Below, piece by piece: positions 17,508 through 26,587 of a stretch of DNA of 64,000 bases; the stretch's first letter is position 1, and each line of letters begins with the position of its first letter. Origin of the DNA: Paraburkholderia fungorum (GTDB lineage Bacteria; Pseudomonadota; Gammaproteobacteria; Burkholderiales; Burkholderiaceae). The stretch lies in NCBI RefSeq assembly GCF_902833645.1, contig NZ_CADFGE010000018.1, forward strand, positions 1 through 64,000, written 5' to 3'. Both the position numbers and the translations under genes were made by a program. Under the pieces are notes generated by a model, which did no database searches, was not told where the DNA came from, and was given only the letters and a program-made list of their open reading frames with translations.

Positions 17508-18443
17508 CTATGACGTGCCGGCGCCGTTGGGGGGCAGCACACCGGACCAGACGCCGCTTTCGACCAGCTCGGCGACAAGGCGTGTGACCACCTTCTGAAT
17601 CGCCAGCGACGCGGCGCTGGTGGGCAGCGCATTCGGCACACACAAGCCGACGGGACGGCTGATCTCGGGATCGATCAGCCGATGGATCAGATGCTGGTCC
17701 GCGGTGTTGCGCCCGAATGCATCCGACGAAACGATCGTCACCACCTCGCCCTGGCGTGCGATGGCGAGCATGGTCGGCAGCGAGTCGACGTCGGCGACGA
17801 TATCGGGCTCGATGCCTTCGCGTGCGAAGGCGCGCTCGATCAGCACGCGCAAACCGTTCGCCGCGCTCGGTAGAACCATCGGCACATTCGCGAGTTGACG
17901 CAACGTGACGTCATGCGCCGGGCCGATGCCGGCGATCTGTCCGAACACGAACAGGTTTTCCTCGAACAGCGGATGTACCGAGACGCCTCGCGTTTCCGAC
18001 TCGCGAAACAGGATGGCCATATCGAGGCGCCCGTTCGCCATCAATTCGGCGAGGTATCCGCTCATGCCTTCGACGATCTGCAAACGGATGCCGGGATAGT
18101 GACGCCGTACGTAGTTGAACATGGGTAGCGCGAACACGACCGCGACGCTGGTCGGCAAGCCGATCGCAACCTGCCCGGATTCCGTGCCATTGACCTGCAC
18201 CGCGAGGGGAATCTGCGCCATCTGACGGAGCACGTCGCGAGCGCGAAGATAGAGTGCGCGACCGGCTTCGGTCGGCTGGACGCCCTGGTGGCTGCGCAAC
18301 AGCAGGGTTGTTTTCAGTTCGGTTTCGAGCCCGGCGACCTGCTGGCTAAGCGAAGGCTGCGCCACGCAAAGCTGTTCGGCCGCCTTCGAGAGGCTGCCGC
18401 AATCGACGATGGCAACGAAGTATTTGAGCTGGCGGATATCCAT
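17508..18443 (-). CDS. LysR-family regulator (Nac/Cbl-like N-terminus)
   Basis: A 311-residue LTTR beginning MDIRQLKYFVAIVDCGSLSK, followed by AAEQLCVAQPSLSQQVAGLE, the HTH typical of the Nac-like subgroup; GQVAIGLPTSVAVVFALPMF opens the effector domain. It lies upstream of, and on the same strand as, the permease/CoA-transferase/CoA lyase genes, 119 bases away, with a palindromic candidate operator in between. It is probably the pathway-specific activator of that cluster. Confidence 0.9.
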   Translation of the reverse strand: MDIRQLKYFVAIVDCGSLSKAAEQLCVAQPSLSQQVAGLETELKTTLLLRSHQGVQPTEAGRALYLRARDVLRQMAQIPLAVQVNGTESGQVAIGLPTSVAVVFALPMFNYVRRHYPGIRLQIVEGMSGYLAELMANGRLDMAILFRESETRGVSVHPLFEENLFVFGQIAGIGPAHDVTLRQLANVPMVLPSAANGLRVLIERAFAREGIEPDIVADVDSLPTMLAIARQGEVVTIVSSDAFGRNTADQHLIHRLIDPEISRPVGLCVPNALPTSAASLAIQKVVTRLVAELVESGVWSGVLPPNGAGTS

Positions 18444-18559
18444 GCGGGTAGCTTAACGCATGCCGCGCGACGCGATCCGAGCCGCGTCGAGCAGCTCGAA
18501 ATCGGGAGCGCTGCGGCCCACTGGCGGATGGCCGCCGCCGGCAATCATGACGTCATAGA

Positions 18560-20017
18560 TCAAAGAGAAATGCCTTTCAGTGCCTCGTACAGTCTGCGAT
18601 ATCGCGCAAGCCGGTTCTCGATCATGGGCCGCTGTGCGGCGTCGGGTTCGCAGACCTCGATCGTTGCGGGTGACGTACACACCTGTGCGATGCTCTCCTT
18701 TGTAACGGCCAACCGCGCAAGCCGTGCCGCGCCTAAAGCAGCGCCGACGTCGCCGCCATGATGACGGCGCATTGCAACGCCAGTGGTGGTTGCACACAGC
18801 TTTGCCCAGAAACGGCTCCGCGAGCCGCCTCCGATGAAAGATGCCGTTTCCAGCGTTGTGCCGGCGCCTTGCAGCGCTGCGTAGCCGTCGGCCATCGCGA
18901 AAGCTACGCCTTCCATCACACTGTAAGCAAGGTCGGCCTCGCCGTGGGCACCGGTGAGGCCCCAGAACATCCCCTTCGCGTTCGCATCATTATGAGGCGT
19001 ACGCTCACCGCTCAGGTATGGCAGGAACAGCGGCGCGCCCTGTGCGTCGGCATTCGCGGCCGCGCCGGCAAGATCGGCGACATCTTTCCTGAGCACGTCG
19101 GACAGCCACGCGAGACTTGACGCCGCCGACAGGATAACGCTCATCTGATGCCAGCGGCCGGGCAAGCAATGGCAGAACGCGTGCACCGCCTGCGCGGGAT
19201 TTGGCGCAAACCGGTCAGTCCCGGCAAACAGCACGCCGGAGGTGCCCAACGACAGGAACGCGCTGCCTGACCCGGCGACGCCCATGCCGATCGCGCTGGC
19301 CGCATTGTCACCCGCGCCGCCGCACAGGAGCACAGGGTTGGCAATGCCCCATTCGCGCCGCAAAGTGTCGCTCAACTGCGCCGCAGCCTCGCTGCCTTCC
19401 ACCAGTCTGGGCATGTGCTCACGCGACAGGCCGGTCGCGGAGAGCATCCTGTCCGACCAGTCGCGCTTCGCGACGTCGAGCCACAGTGTGCCCGACGCAT
19501 CGGACATGTCGGAGACGAACTCGCCGGTTAGCCGCCACGCTACGTAGTCTTTCGGCAAGAGGACCTTGTGCGCTGCGCGGAACACGGCCGGCTCGTACTT
19601 GGACAGCCAGAGCAGTTTCGGCGCCGTGAAACCCGGCATCGCAAGGTTGCCGGTAATCAGGCGCGATTCTGGAACCAGCGCTTCAAGCTCCACACATTCG
19701 GCGGATGCCCGTGTGTCGTTCCACAGAATCGCTGGACGTAACACCTGGCCGGCCCGATCGAGCAGGGTCGCGCCATGCATCTGTCCAGATAACCCAATAC
19801 CACGTAGCGCCGAAAAGCCGGCGGGATTGGACGTTCGTACTTGCGTGACGGCATCGAGCGTGGCGTGCCACCACGCCTGCGGACTCTGTTCGGACCAGTG
19901 GGGGTGAGGGTTTTCGACTTCAAGTCGTGCGCTGCCGGTGGCCAGCGTATGCGATTCGTCGTCTGTGAGTAGCGCTTTGACCTCGGAGGTCCCAAGGTCG
20001 ATTCCAAGGAAAGTCAA
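18560..20017 (-). CDS. xylB: Xylulokinase (FGGY family)
   Basis: A 485-residue sugar kinase. FLGIDLGTSEVKALL at the N-terminus is the phosphate-1 motif, GLSGQMHGATLLDRAGQVLR and PAILWNDTRASAECVELE are xylulokinase signatures, and CGGAGDNAASAIGMGVAGSG and ASFIGGGSRSRFWAKL are the later FGGY motifs. It phosphorylates D-xylulose to xylulose-5-phosphate for the pentose-phosphate pathway. No ATG is available; the TTG at 20017 has AGGA 8 bases before it and starts exactly where the family does, while a TTG at 20062 would add 15 residues. It is the last gene of the polyol operon, after the AraC gene. Confidence 0.9.
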   Translation of the reverse strand: MTFLGIDLGTSEVKALLTDDESHTLATGSARLEVENPHPHWSEQSPQAWWHATLDAVTQVRTSNPAGFSALRGIGLSGQMHGATLLDRAGQVLRPAILWNDTRASAECVELEALVPESRLITGNLAMPGFTAPKLLWLSKYEPAVFRAAHKVLLPKDYVAWRLTGEFVSDMSDASGTLWLDVAKRDWSDRMLSATGLSREHMPRLVEGSEAAAQLSDTLRREWGIANPVLLCGGAGDNAASAIGMGVAGSGSAFLSLGTSGVLFAGTDRFAPNPAQAVHAFCHCLPGRWHQMSVILSAASSLAWLSDVLRKDVADLAGAAANADAQGAPLFLPYLSGERTPHNDANAKGMFWGLTGAHGEADLAYSVMEGVAFAMADGYAALQGAGTTLETASFIGGGSRSRFWAKLCATTTGVAMRRHHGGDVGAALGAARLARLAVTKESIAQVCTSPATIEVCEPDAAQRPMIENRLARYRRLYEALKGISL

Positions 20018-20066
20018 GAGTGTCGTCCTGGTTCTTGCGGCCGGCGCGTTTTGTCGAAGCAAAACG

Positions 20067-20945
20067 TCAAGCCGCGATCATGTGTTCGTTAAGCTGATGC
20101 AGCGCGCGGAATTTCGACGGCGGCATCGCCTTCGTTGAAAGGAATTGACGATTGAAGTTCGACAGATTGTTAAAGCCAACGCGATAGCAGATCTCGGTCA
20201 CGCTAAGCGTCGAACACATCAGCAGTTCACAGGCCTCGTTAATCCGCAGGCGGTTCTGGTACTGCACGAACGTACACCCGGTATGTCGCCGGAAAAAGCG
20301 GGTGAACGTGCTCACGCTCATGCCGGCAAGTTCCGCGACATCGGTTTCACGCAATGTGCCAGGGAGGTTTTGCTGGATGTACGAGAGCACCTGATTGATT
20401 GTGGATTGCATGTAGCGATGCGCATTGACATCGTATGCGGGCCCCGCAAGCAAGGTGCGCTCGGTGCACGACGACAGCCTGTCGAAGATCGACATCAACA
20501 ATTCGACGCGGCGGCAACCGTGCGCCCCGGCAAGCTCCAGCATCATGGGGGCAATGGTCCGGCCCACCTCATCCGGAAACTGTATTCCGCGCGCCGCGTC
20601 GTCGACCAGACCGACGATCGCGTGTAACTCGGCGAATGCGGCCACCATGCGTTCGACTGCGTCACGCGAGAACTGCAGAACCACGTCGCGTGACCGCACG
20701 GTTTCGCGCTCGCCGATTTCGCTGATCCAGTTATGCGGCAAGTTCGGCCCGGTGATCACCAGATTGCCGGGCGCGAAGTCGCCAATGAAATCGCCGACAA
20801 AGAATTTTCCGGTCGACGCCTGGATCACGTGAATTTCATACTCCGGATGAAAGTGCCATTTCGCTACTGTATGCGGATAGTCGTGCGCCCAAACACGGAA
20901 CGATTCGTCCCGCCGCGTGTGCACCAATTCCAGATCTGGATTCAT
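20067..20945 (-). CDS. AraC-family regulator of the polyol operon
   Basis: A 292-residue regulator. The N-terminal half is a cupin-like sensing domain (WHFHPEYEIHVIQASTGKFF, then GDFIGDFAPGNLVITGPNLP). The C-terminal 100 residues carry the two HTHs (TDVAELAGMSVSTFTRFFRR and ICYRVGFNNLSNFNRQFLS). ATG 20945 is preceded by AGGAGGAG. It is encoded inside the polyol uptake operon between the ATPase and xylulokinase genes, so it most likely controls that operon in response to the sugar alcohol, and the operon would be autoregulated. Confidence 0.9.
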   Translation of the reverse strand: MNPDLELVHTRRDESFRVWAHDYPHTVAKWHFHPEYEIHVIQASTGKFFVGDFIGDFAPGNLVITGPNLPHNWISEIGERETVRSRDVVLQFSRDAVERMVAAFAELHAIVGLVDDAARGIQFPDEVGRTIAPMMLELAGAHGCRRVELLMSIFDRLSSCTERTLLAGPAYDVNAHRYMQSTINQVLSYIQQNLPGTLRETDVAELAGMSVSTFTRFFRRHTGCTFVQYQNRLRINEACELLMCSTLSVTEICYRVGFNNLSNFNRQFLSTKAMPPSKFRALHQLNEHMIAA

Positions 20946-20989
20946 AGCGCGTCTCCTCCTCGGCTGTCTCGACGCCGCGTCTTCGTGTG

Positions 20990-22165
20990 TCAATGCAAAG
21001 CGGCTCCCTGCACACCCGTGTTCAGATGTGGCGAACCTGCAAGCATTGTTCTGGCGACCTTAGGACCGGGCAACGAGACGTTTTGCTCCGTTCTGGTATC
21101 GAAAACATGCAGGTCGGCCACCTTGAACTGAAACGTTACCACGCTATCCACTTCAGGCAGGTCACTCGCCGGCATCAGGGCAGCCAGGCGTTCGCCGGCG
21201 AATTCAAACGTGACAAGTGCCTCCGCGCCCAGCAGTTCGATCAACTCCACTTTGCCGCGCAGCCTTAGCGAGTCGAATTCATCGTCTGCCGATGCCACTT
21301 TCAGATAGTTCGGCCGAATCGCCAGTTTCACCGCCTGGCCGGATTGCAGCGTGGCGAAACGCGGTCCGGCAAGCGCCCAGCGCTGGCCCTGCACCTGGAC
21401 GAAACACGTTTCAGCGGCTCGCTCGACCGTTCCGGATATGAAATTCATCGCGGGTGTGCCGATAAACCCCGCGGCGAACAGCGTATGCGGGAAGTGGTAG
21501 AGATCGGACGGCGTGCCGGCCTGCTCAATCTGTCCGCCCCGCATCAGGATGACACGGTCGGCGAGCGTCATGGCTTCGAGCTGGTCGTGCGTGACATATA
21601 CCGTCGTCGTCTTCAGGCGCTGATGCAGCCGCTTGATGTCGCCGCGCAACTGGGCTCGCAATTTCGCGTCGAGGTTGGACAACGGCTCATCGAACAGAAA
21701 CACCTCAGGTGTCTTGATCATTGCCCGGGCAATCGCCGCGCGCTGCTGCTGGCCTCCCGACATGGCTCGCGGTTTGCGATCGAGCAAGGTGTCGAGGTTC
21801 AGCATCGCAGCGACTTCCCGCACGCGACGGTCGATTTCCGCCGCCGGCACCTTCAGCCGGCGCAAACCAAACGCAACGTTGTCGTACACGCTCATGTGCG
21901 GATACAGCGCATAGTTCTGAAACACCATCGCGACGTTACGCTCGCGCGCCGGCAAGTCGTTCACAACCGTGTCGCCGATCGCAAGTTCGCCCCCGGTGAT
22001 TCCTTCGAGACCCGCAATCATGCGAAGCATCGTGGACTTGCCACATCCGGATGGTCCGAGCAACACGACGAACTCACCGTCGTCAATTTCCATATCGAGC
22101 GGATGCAATACCGGCTGGCCGCCATCGTAGCGTTTCGTGAGGCCTCTACAGACGATTTTAGCCAT
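20990..22165 (-). CDS. Sugar-alcohol ABC transporter ATPase (MalK/UgpC type)
   Basis: A 391-residue CUT1-family ATPase. Walker A is LLGPSGCGKST (residues 36-45), the Q-loop VFQNYALYPHMSV follows, the signature is MSGGQQQRAAIARAM, Walker B is EVFLFDEPLSNLDAKL and the H-loop is VYVTHDQLEAMTL. The last 140 residues are the regulatory TOBE domain typical of MalK-like proteins. It powers the binding-protein-dependent importer encoded just upstream. It starts 3 bases after the dehydrogenase gene stop. Confidence 0.93.
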   Translation of the reverse strand: MAKIVCRGLTKRYDGGQPVLHPLDMEIDDGEFVVLLGPSGCGKSTMLRMIAGLEGITGGELAIGDTVVNDLPARERNVAMVFQNYALYPHMSVYDNVAFGLRRLKVPAAEIDRRVREVAAMLNLDTLLDRKPRAMSGGQQQRAAIARAMIKTPEVFLFDEPLSNLDAKLRAQLRGDIKRLHQRLKTTTVYVTHDQLEAMTLADRVILMRGGQIEQAGTPSDLYHFPHTLFAAGFIGTPAMNFISGTVERAAETCFVQVQGQRWALAGPRFATLQSGQAVKLAIRPNYLKVASADDEFDSLRLRGKVELIELLGAEALVTFEFAGERLAALMPASDLPEVDSVVTFQFKVADLHVFDTRTEQNVSLPGPKVARTMLAGSPHLNTGVQGAALH

Positions 22166-22168
22166 GGC

Positions 22169-23203
22169 TCAGTCCATTTCGATCTGGATCTTGACATCGG
22201 TCGGGCGTCCTGCTGCCGCTTCTTCGAACGCATTGAGGCCGTCGGCGAACGCGAACTTGCGCGAGATAAACGGCTTCACATCGATCATTCCCGAGCTGAT
22301 CAGCGCCAGCGCGCGCGGAAATACATTCGCGTAGCGGAACACCGATTCGAGGCGCACCTCCTTCGCCTGCATCGCGACGACGTCGAGCGGCACGCGGTCC
22401 ACTGGCATGCCGACCAGGACCGCACAGCCGCCAGGGCAAAGGAGATCGAACAGATCATCGTAGACCTTCGCGTTGCCGCTCGCTTCGAACACAACGTCGG
22501 CACCCCAGCCAGTGGTGACGTCCCGAACAACATCGGCGAGGCGCTGCTCACGCACGTTCACGGTCGTGACCGCCGGATTGCCGGCGAAGAGCGCCAGCTT
22601 TTCGCCGATCACGTCTGCCAGAATGACGCGCGACGCACCCCCCGCCAGGGCGGCAAGGGCCGTCATCGCGCCGATCGTTCCCGCGCCGACGACGACGGCA
22701 ACGTCGCCTGGCCTCATCGAAGCCTTCTTGGCTGCCTGCAGCCCGATCGATAGCGGTTCGACGATCGCGCCCTCCGCGAACGACACATTGTCGGGAAGGC
22801 GGAAGGTGAATGCCGCGGGATGCACGACGTAAGGCGTCAGGCAACCGTGAATGGGAGGCGTTGCCCAGAAACGCACCGCGGGATCCAGGTTGTACAGCCC
22901 ACGCATCGTGGCCGGCGAGTCGAATTGCGGGACGCCCGGTTCCATGCAAACGCGGTCACCCACACGCAGATTCGTCACCTCGCTGCCGAGTTCGACTACT
23001 GTTCCGGATGCTTCGTGGCCAAGCACCATCGGCGCGTCAACCTTGAACGGACCGATCTGCCCGTGCGTGTAGTAATGCACGTCACTACCGCAAACGCCAA
23101 CCGTGTGAATCTTGATCTTGACGTCACGAGGACCGACTTCGAGCGGCAGGTCGATATCGCGAAGCGCGAGCTGGCGAGCTTCTTCGAGTACGAGAGCTTT
23201 CAA
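22169..23203 (-). CDS. Zinc-dependent polyol dehydrogenase (xylitol / L-iditol 2-dehydrogenase type)
   Basis: A 344-residue medium-chain dehydrogenase. GVCGSDVHYYTHGQIG (Cys38), GHEASG (His63, Glu64) and IVEPLSIGLQA give the catalytic zinc site; VVVGAGTIGAMTALAALAGG is the NAD-binding Rossmann motif. The segment after MEPGVP lacks the four structural-zinc cysteines and has GLYNLDPAVRFWATPP instead, as in xylitol dehydrogenases. The reaction is probably oxidation of xylitol, or of another pentitol or hexitol, to the 2-ketose. With xylulokinase in the same operon, xylitol to D-xylulose to xylulose-5-phosphate is the simplest route; D-arabinitol or sorbitol are alternatives. Confidence 0.9.
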   Translation of the reverse strand: MKALVLEEARQLALRDIDLPLEVGPRDVKIKIHTVGVCGSDVHYYTHGQIGPFKVDAPMVLGHEASGTVVELGSEVTNLRVGDRVCMEPGVPQFDSPATMRGLYNLDPAVRFWATPPIHGCLTPYVVHPAAFTFRLPDNVSFAEGAIVEPLSIGLQAAKKASMRPGDVAVVVGAGTIGAMTALAALAGGASRVILADVIGEKLALFAGNPAVTTVNVREQRLADVVRDVTTGWGADVVFEASGNAKVYDDLFDLLCPGGCAVLVGMPVDRVPLDVVAMQAKEVRLESVFRYANVFPRALALISSGMIDVKPFISRKFAFADGLNAFEEAAAGRPTDVKIQIEMD

Positions 23204-23213
23204 AACTTTCTCC

Positions 23214-24026
23214 TTACTTGCCTTTGAGCATTGAGTTCAACAGCCGGCTCAGGACGCCGACGAAAATGAGCGGGGGGAGGGCGAGCAGAACGGTGGAGGC
23301 GTTGATCACGCCCCACGGCACCTCCTGCCCGAGCGACGTGAACGCGGAAGCAACGACCGGCAACGTCGCGCTTCGCGACGACGTCAGGGCGAGCGCGATC
23401 ATCAGTTCATTCCAGACCAGTACGAAGCTAAACACGATGCCTCCCATCAGCGTGGTTGCACTGACCGGCAACGCAATCCGCCAGAAAACTTCGTAGGGGC
23501 CGTACCCATCCAACGTCGCGGCCTCTTCGACTTCGCGCGGCAGACGCTGAAATACCGGAATCGACAGCCATGTAATGGTTGACAGCGTGACGAGCAGATA
23601 CGTCACCACCATCGACAACTTCGTGTCGTACAGCCCGAGGTCGACCCAGATAGCGATCAACGGTATGGCGACTGCAACCGGCGGCAGAAATCGCAGCGAC
23701 AGGAGAAAGAACTGGATGTCGCGCTTTCCCGGGACGTGATAACGCGCGATGACATAGGCGGCGGGCACGCCGAGCAGCGCGCCGAGCACGACAGCGCAGC
23801 CCACAATGGAAAGGCTGTTGCCGAGGCCAATCAGAACCTCGGGGCTCGACACGACCTGCCGGTAGTTTTCGAGCGTCGGGGTGAAAATGAAGCGCGGCGT
23901 CGGCGTGACGATGTCGAGCAGATTCTTCAGTGAATTGAGGAATGCCCAGAATATCGGAAACACGGCAACCACCGCGAGCGCCACGCCGAACGACCATGCG
24001 GCACTTCGCGAAATCAGTCTTCCCAT
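23214..24026 (-). CDS. Sugar-alcohol ABC transporter permease, MalG type
   Basis: A 270-residue inner-membrane permease with six hydrophobic segments. The EAA loop EEAATLDGYGPYEVFWRIALP, which docks on the ATPase, lies about 90 residues before the C-terminus. The N-terminus SFGVALAVVAVFPIFWAFLN followed by SLKN is the usual MalG-like first helix. It overlaps the upstream MalF-like gene by 13 bases and is followed 10 bases later by the dehydrogenase. Confidence 0.93.
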   Translation of the reverse strand: MGRLISRSAAWSFGVALAVVAVFPIFWAFLNSLKNLLDIVTPTPRFIFTPTLENYRQVVSSPEVLIGLGNSLSIVGCAVVLGALLGVPAAYVIARYHVPGKRDIQFFLLSLRFLPPVAVAIPLIAIWVDLGLYDTKLSMVVTYLLVTLSTITWLSIPVFQRLPREVEEAATLDGYGPYEVFWRIALPVSATTLMGGIVFSFVLVWNELMIALALTSSRSATLPVVASAFTSLGQEVPWGVINASTVLLALPPLIFVGVLSRLLNSMLKGK

Positions 24027-24892
24027 TTGTTCACCCGCTTCCAGATGAAAGTGAAAATCAGCGTGGTCGCAACCATCATCAGCACGGCCATACTCGACGC
24101 ATAGGAGACCTTCCCGGATAAACCGATACCTTGCGAATAAGCGTACATGTCCAGGGTTTCAGTCGTGATTCCAGGGCCGCCTTTGGTCATCACGTAGACG
24201 AGATCGAACGAACGCAGCGACTCGACCATCTTGATGAACACCAGGCTCATGATCGGCACCTTCAGCATCGGCAGCGCGATATACGCGTAGACTTGCCACG
24301 TGCGCGCATAGTCCAGCCGGGCGGCCTCGAGCGGTTCGGGTGGCAGCGTTTCGAGCAGCTTCAATACGACGACTGCGAAGAACAGCCCCCACTGCCAGAT
24401 GTCGACGAGTGCCACCGCATATAGCGCAAGGTGAGGGTCGGAGAGAAAAGCCGTGTTTTCGACGCCCAGCAGACCCAGAAACCAGCTAAGAATGCCCGTG
24501 AGCGGCGAATACATGAACTTCCAGATGAAGGCCGCCGACACGCGCGGTAGAAGTACAGGCACGATCAGCAACAGCGAAACGATGCTGCGCATCCGGCCGT
24601 GGATCTGCTCGAACAGATAGATCGCTATCAGAACGCCCACCGCGACCGCGCCGACCACGGTGACAATTTCCCAGATGGCCGATACTTCGATGGAATTGAG
24701 GAAGCGCCTGTCCGAGAACAGACGGATGAAATTGCGCAGCCAGACGTACTCGCTGTCCGGGTAGCGCAGTACGCGATTCTTCAACGCGAGGTTGATTGCC
24801 GCGACGGTAGGAACCAGACCGAGGATCGCCATTACGGCAAGAGGTGGCCCAAGAAATACGAACGGAAGGCTGGTTTTGCCCCGATTGAACAT
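24014..24892 (-). CDS. Sugar-alcohol ABC transporter permease, MalF type
   Basis: A 292-residue permease starting MFNRGKTSLPFVFLGPPLAV. ATG 24892 is chosen because GGAG lies 6 bases upstream; ATG 24910 is possible. Six membrane segments are visible and the EAA loop is EAARLDYARTWQVYAYIALP. It pairs with the downstream MalG-type permease to form the translocation pore of the importer. Confidence 0.92.
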   Translation of the reverse strand: MFNRGKTSLPFVFLGPPLAVMAILGLVPTVAAINLALKNRVLRYPDSEYVWLRNFIRLFSDRRFLNSIEVSAIWEIVTVVGAVAVGVLIAIYLFEQIHGRMRSIVSLLLIVPVLLPRVSAAFIWKFMYSPLTGILSWFLGLLGVENTAFLSDPHLALYAVALVDIWQWGLFFAVVVLKLLETLPPEPLEAARLDYARTWQVYAYIALPMLKVPIMSLVFIKMVESLRSFDLVYVMTKGGPGITTETLDMYAYSQGIGLSGKVSYASSMAVLMMVATTLIFTFIWKRVNKWED

Positions 24893-24999
24893 TGATGTCT
24901 CCGACAGCATAGAGCCCGCGAACCCAGCGTTCGCGTGAGACCACGATCTGATCTGCGGTGCCCCTTGCTGCATAACGCATGCGGCGAGGGGCGTTCACA

Positions 25000-26274
25000 T
25001 TACTTCTTCGTGCCGTGCTCCATCGCATCCTGAGCGTACTGAACGGCGTCGTTCAGCGTGGCCTGAACATCGGGCTGGGTACCCGCGAACACTTCCTCCA
25101 GCGCGATACCGAGGTTGTCGCCGATGTCGGGCCACTGCGGGCTTGACCAGATCGTGACCTTCGTCACCGGATTGGTATCGTTCAGGCCGGCGAGAATCTG
25201 CGGCTTGACGTGCTTCTGGAAGTAATCGCTTCTGATCGTGCTCGTGCGGTTGTAGTCGCTAAAAACGTTGTCGCGCAGGCGGGCCTGCTCCTGATCCTTG
25301 CCCGTCGCCCAGGCAATGAACTTGCCCGCCGCCTGACGCGTGCATTCATCCTTGGCGCCGACAGAAGAAATTGCGAGCCCGTGGCCATAAGCCGCCGACG
25401 GCAGCGGTGCCGGCGGCCTCACGTATCCCACCTTGTCCGCCACGCTGGACTTGGTCGGGTCTTCCATCCAGTCGGCGAATGGCGTCGATTCGATCATGAA
25501 CGCGACCTTGCCGGAACGGAACGCTTCGAGCGCATTGCTCCAGTCGTACGTCGCCGCACCCGGAGGCGCATATTTGAAGAGATCGCGATAGAGCAGCGTG
25601 GCCTTCACCGCGGCCGGCGAATTGAAGTCCGGTGCCTGGTTCTTATCGGTCCAGGTTCCGCCCTCGGCGAGCATGAACGGCGCCCAGCGCCACACATTCA
25701 TGCCCGACCCGCGTTGTCCGCGTGCAACCCAACCGTACATATTGGGCGGCGCGTTGAGCTTTTTGATGTCCGCGACGAGTTCGTCGAGCGTTTTCGGCAC
25801 CGGTAGATGCGCCTTCTCGAGAAGGTCGCGACGGTAGAACAGGAAATCGCCGCCGCCGATCAGCGGGGCAAAATACGCGACGCCCTTATAGCTCGCGACA
25901 GCACGCCGGCCGGGCAGGAAATCGTCATAGTCCGCGTCTTTCGGATAGTACTTCAGCAGCGGTACGACCCAGCCCGCGGATGCGAATTCGGCGACATTCG
26001 CCTCGTCGACATAGTAGATTTGATAAGAACCCGCGCCCGTTGACGCGTCGAGTCGTGATTTCGAACGACGGTCGTTTTCGCCGAAGTAGTTGATTTCAAT
26101 CTTGGTGCCGCTGCGCTTTTCATAGTCGGGCAGCGACTTCTCCATGACTGTCAGGCCGAGGCTTTTCTGGGCGAGGACCTTGAGCACGGGAACGTTGCAG
26201 GTCTGTGCCGCCGCGAGCATGGGAAGGCTCGCGCCCAGTAATGCGCAAGCTGTCAATAATTGAACAGATTTCAC
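25000..26274 (-). CDS. Extracellular solute-binding protein, family 1, for a sugar alcohol
   Basis: A 424-residue periplasmic binding protein, first gene of the operon. The GTG start (VKSVQLLTACALLGASLPML) follows GGAGACGAGA, and residues 1-24 are a clean Sec signal peptide ending AAAQ; an upstream ATG at 26313 would place 13 extra residues before the signal. The mature protein has the CUT1 binding-protein layout (FGENDRRSKSRLDASTGAGS; YYVDEANVAEFASAGWVVPL). It delivers the polyol to the two permeases. The ligand is not readable from sequence; the dehydrogenase and xylulokinase point to a pentitol or hexitol. Confidence 0.92.
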   Translation of the reverse strand: MKSVQLLTACALLGASLPMLAAAQTCNVPVLKVLAQKSLGLTVMEKSLPDYEKRSGTKIEINYFGENDRRSKSRLDASTGAGSYQIYYVDEANVAEFASAGWVVPLLKYYPKDADYDDFLPGRRAVASYKGVAYFAPLIGGGDFLFYRRDLLEKAHLPVPKTLDELVADIKKLNAPPNMYGWVARGQRGSGMNVWRWAPFMLAEGGTWTDKNQAPDFNSPAAVKATLLYRDLFKYAPPGAATYDWSNALEAFRSGKVAFMIESTPFADWMEDPTKSSVADKVGYVRPPAPLPSAAYGHGLAISSVGAKDECTRQAAGKFIAWATGKDQEQARLRDNVFSDYNRTSTIRSDYFQKHVKPQILAGLNDTNPVTKVTIWSSPQWPDIGDNLGIALEEVFAGTQPDVQATLNDAVQYAQDAMEHGTKK

Positions 26275-26587
26275 TCTCGTCTCCGCTTTTGGAATGTTCT
26301 TTGGCAACGCCATACGGGCACTGCGATTGGGAGCAGTGCGAGCGTACGGTGACGAGAACTGTAGTGGTCGCGGGCAATGGTCAGCCACTGCAAAAGGCGG
26401 AAGCCGATGATACTTTTTGCTCGTGTGTTGGGTGCAATGCACAAAATGTGTCAGTCGCCGGAAAAGGCACCCGGACGCCGCGCCTTTGTCGCGACGCTTT
26501 TTTAACCCGAACGAGCGGCGCTCAGCGAAGCGCCGGCGCCGCTCGTCAATGCGTTCGTGGCGGTATGCGCGGCGTAGTGGTTCCGAA
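26275..26587. promoter_or_regulatory. Promoter region of the polyol operon
   Basis: The 313-base gap contains no gene that I recognise. A perfect inverted repeat GCACTGC-N8-GCAGTGC (26318-26339) lies about 45 bases upstream of the binding-protein start, in the probable 5' leader. Two TTTTGTGCATTG/TTTTTGCAGTGG-like direct elements, read on the minus strand (about 26385-26450), could be AraC sites. A GC-rich stem GAGCGGCGC/GCGCCGCTC at 26511-26547 lies just after the next gene's stop and may end its transcription, though it has no T tract. Confidence 0.45.

Noticed and set aside
21344..22753. 469-codon plus-strand ORF over the ATPase and dehydrogenase genes
   Set aside because: It lies antisense to two genes with complete Walker and zinc motifs; its own translation is Arg/His-rich and lacks domains.
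26511..26547. Terminator for the AraC/GyrI gene
   Set aside because: The stem is strong, but on the minus strand it is followed by GTTCGGGTTAAAAAA, with no U tract, so it is not called as an intrinsic terminator.
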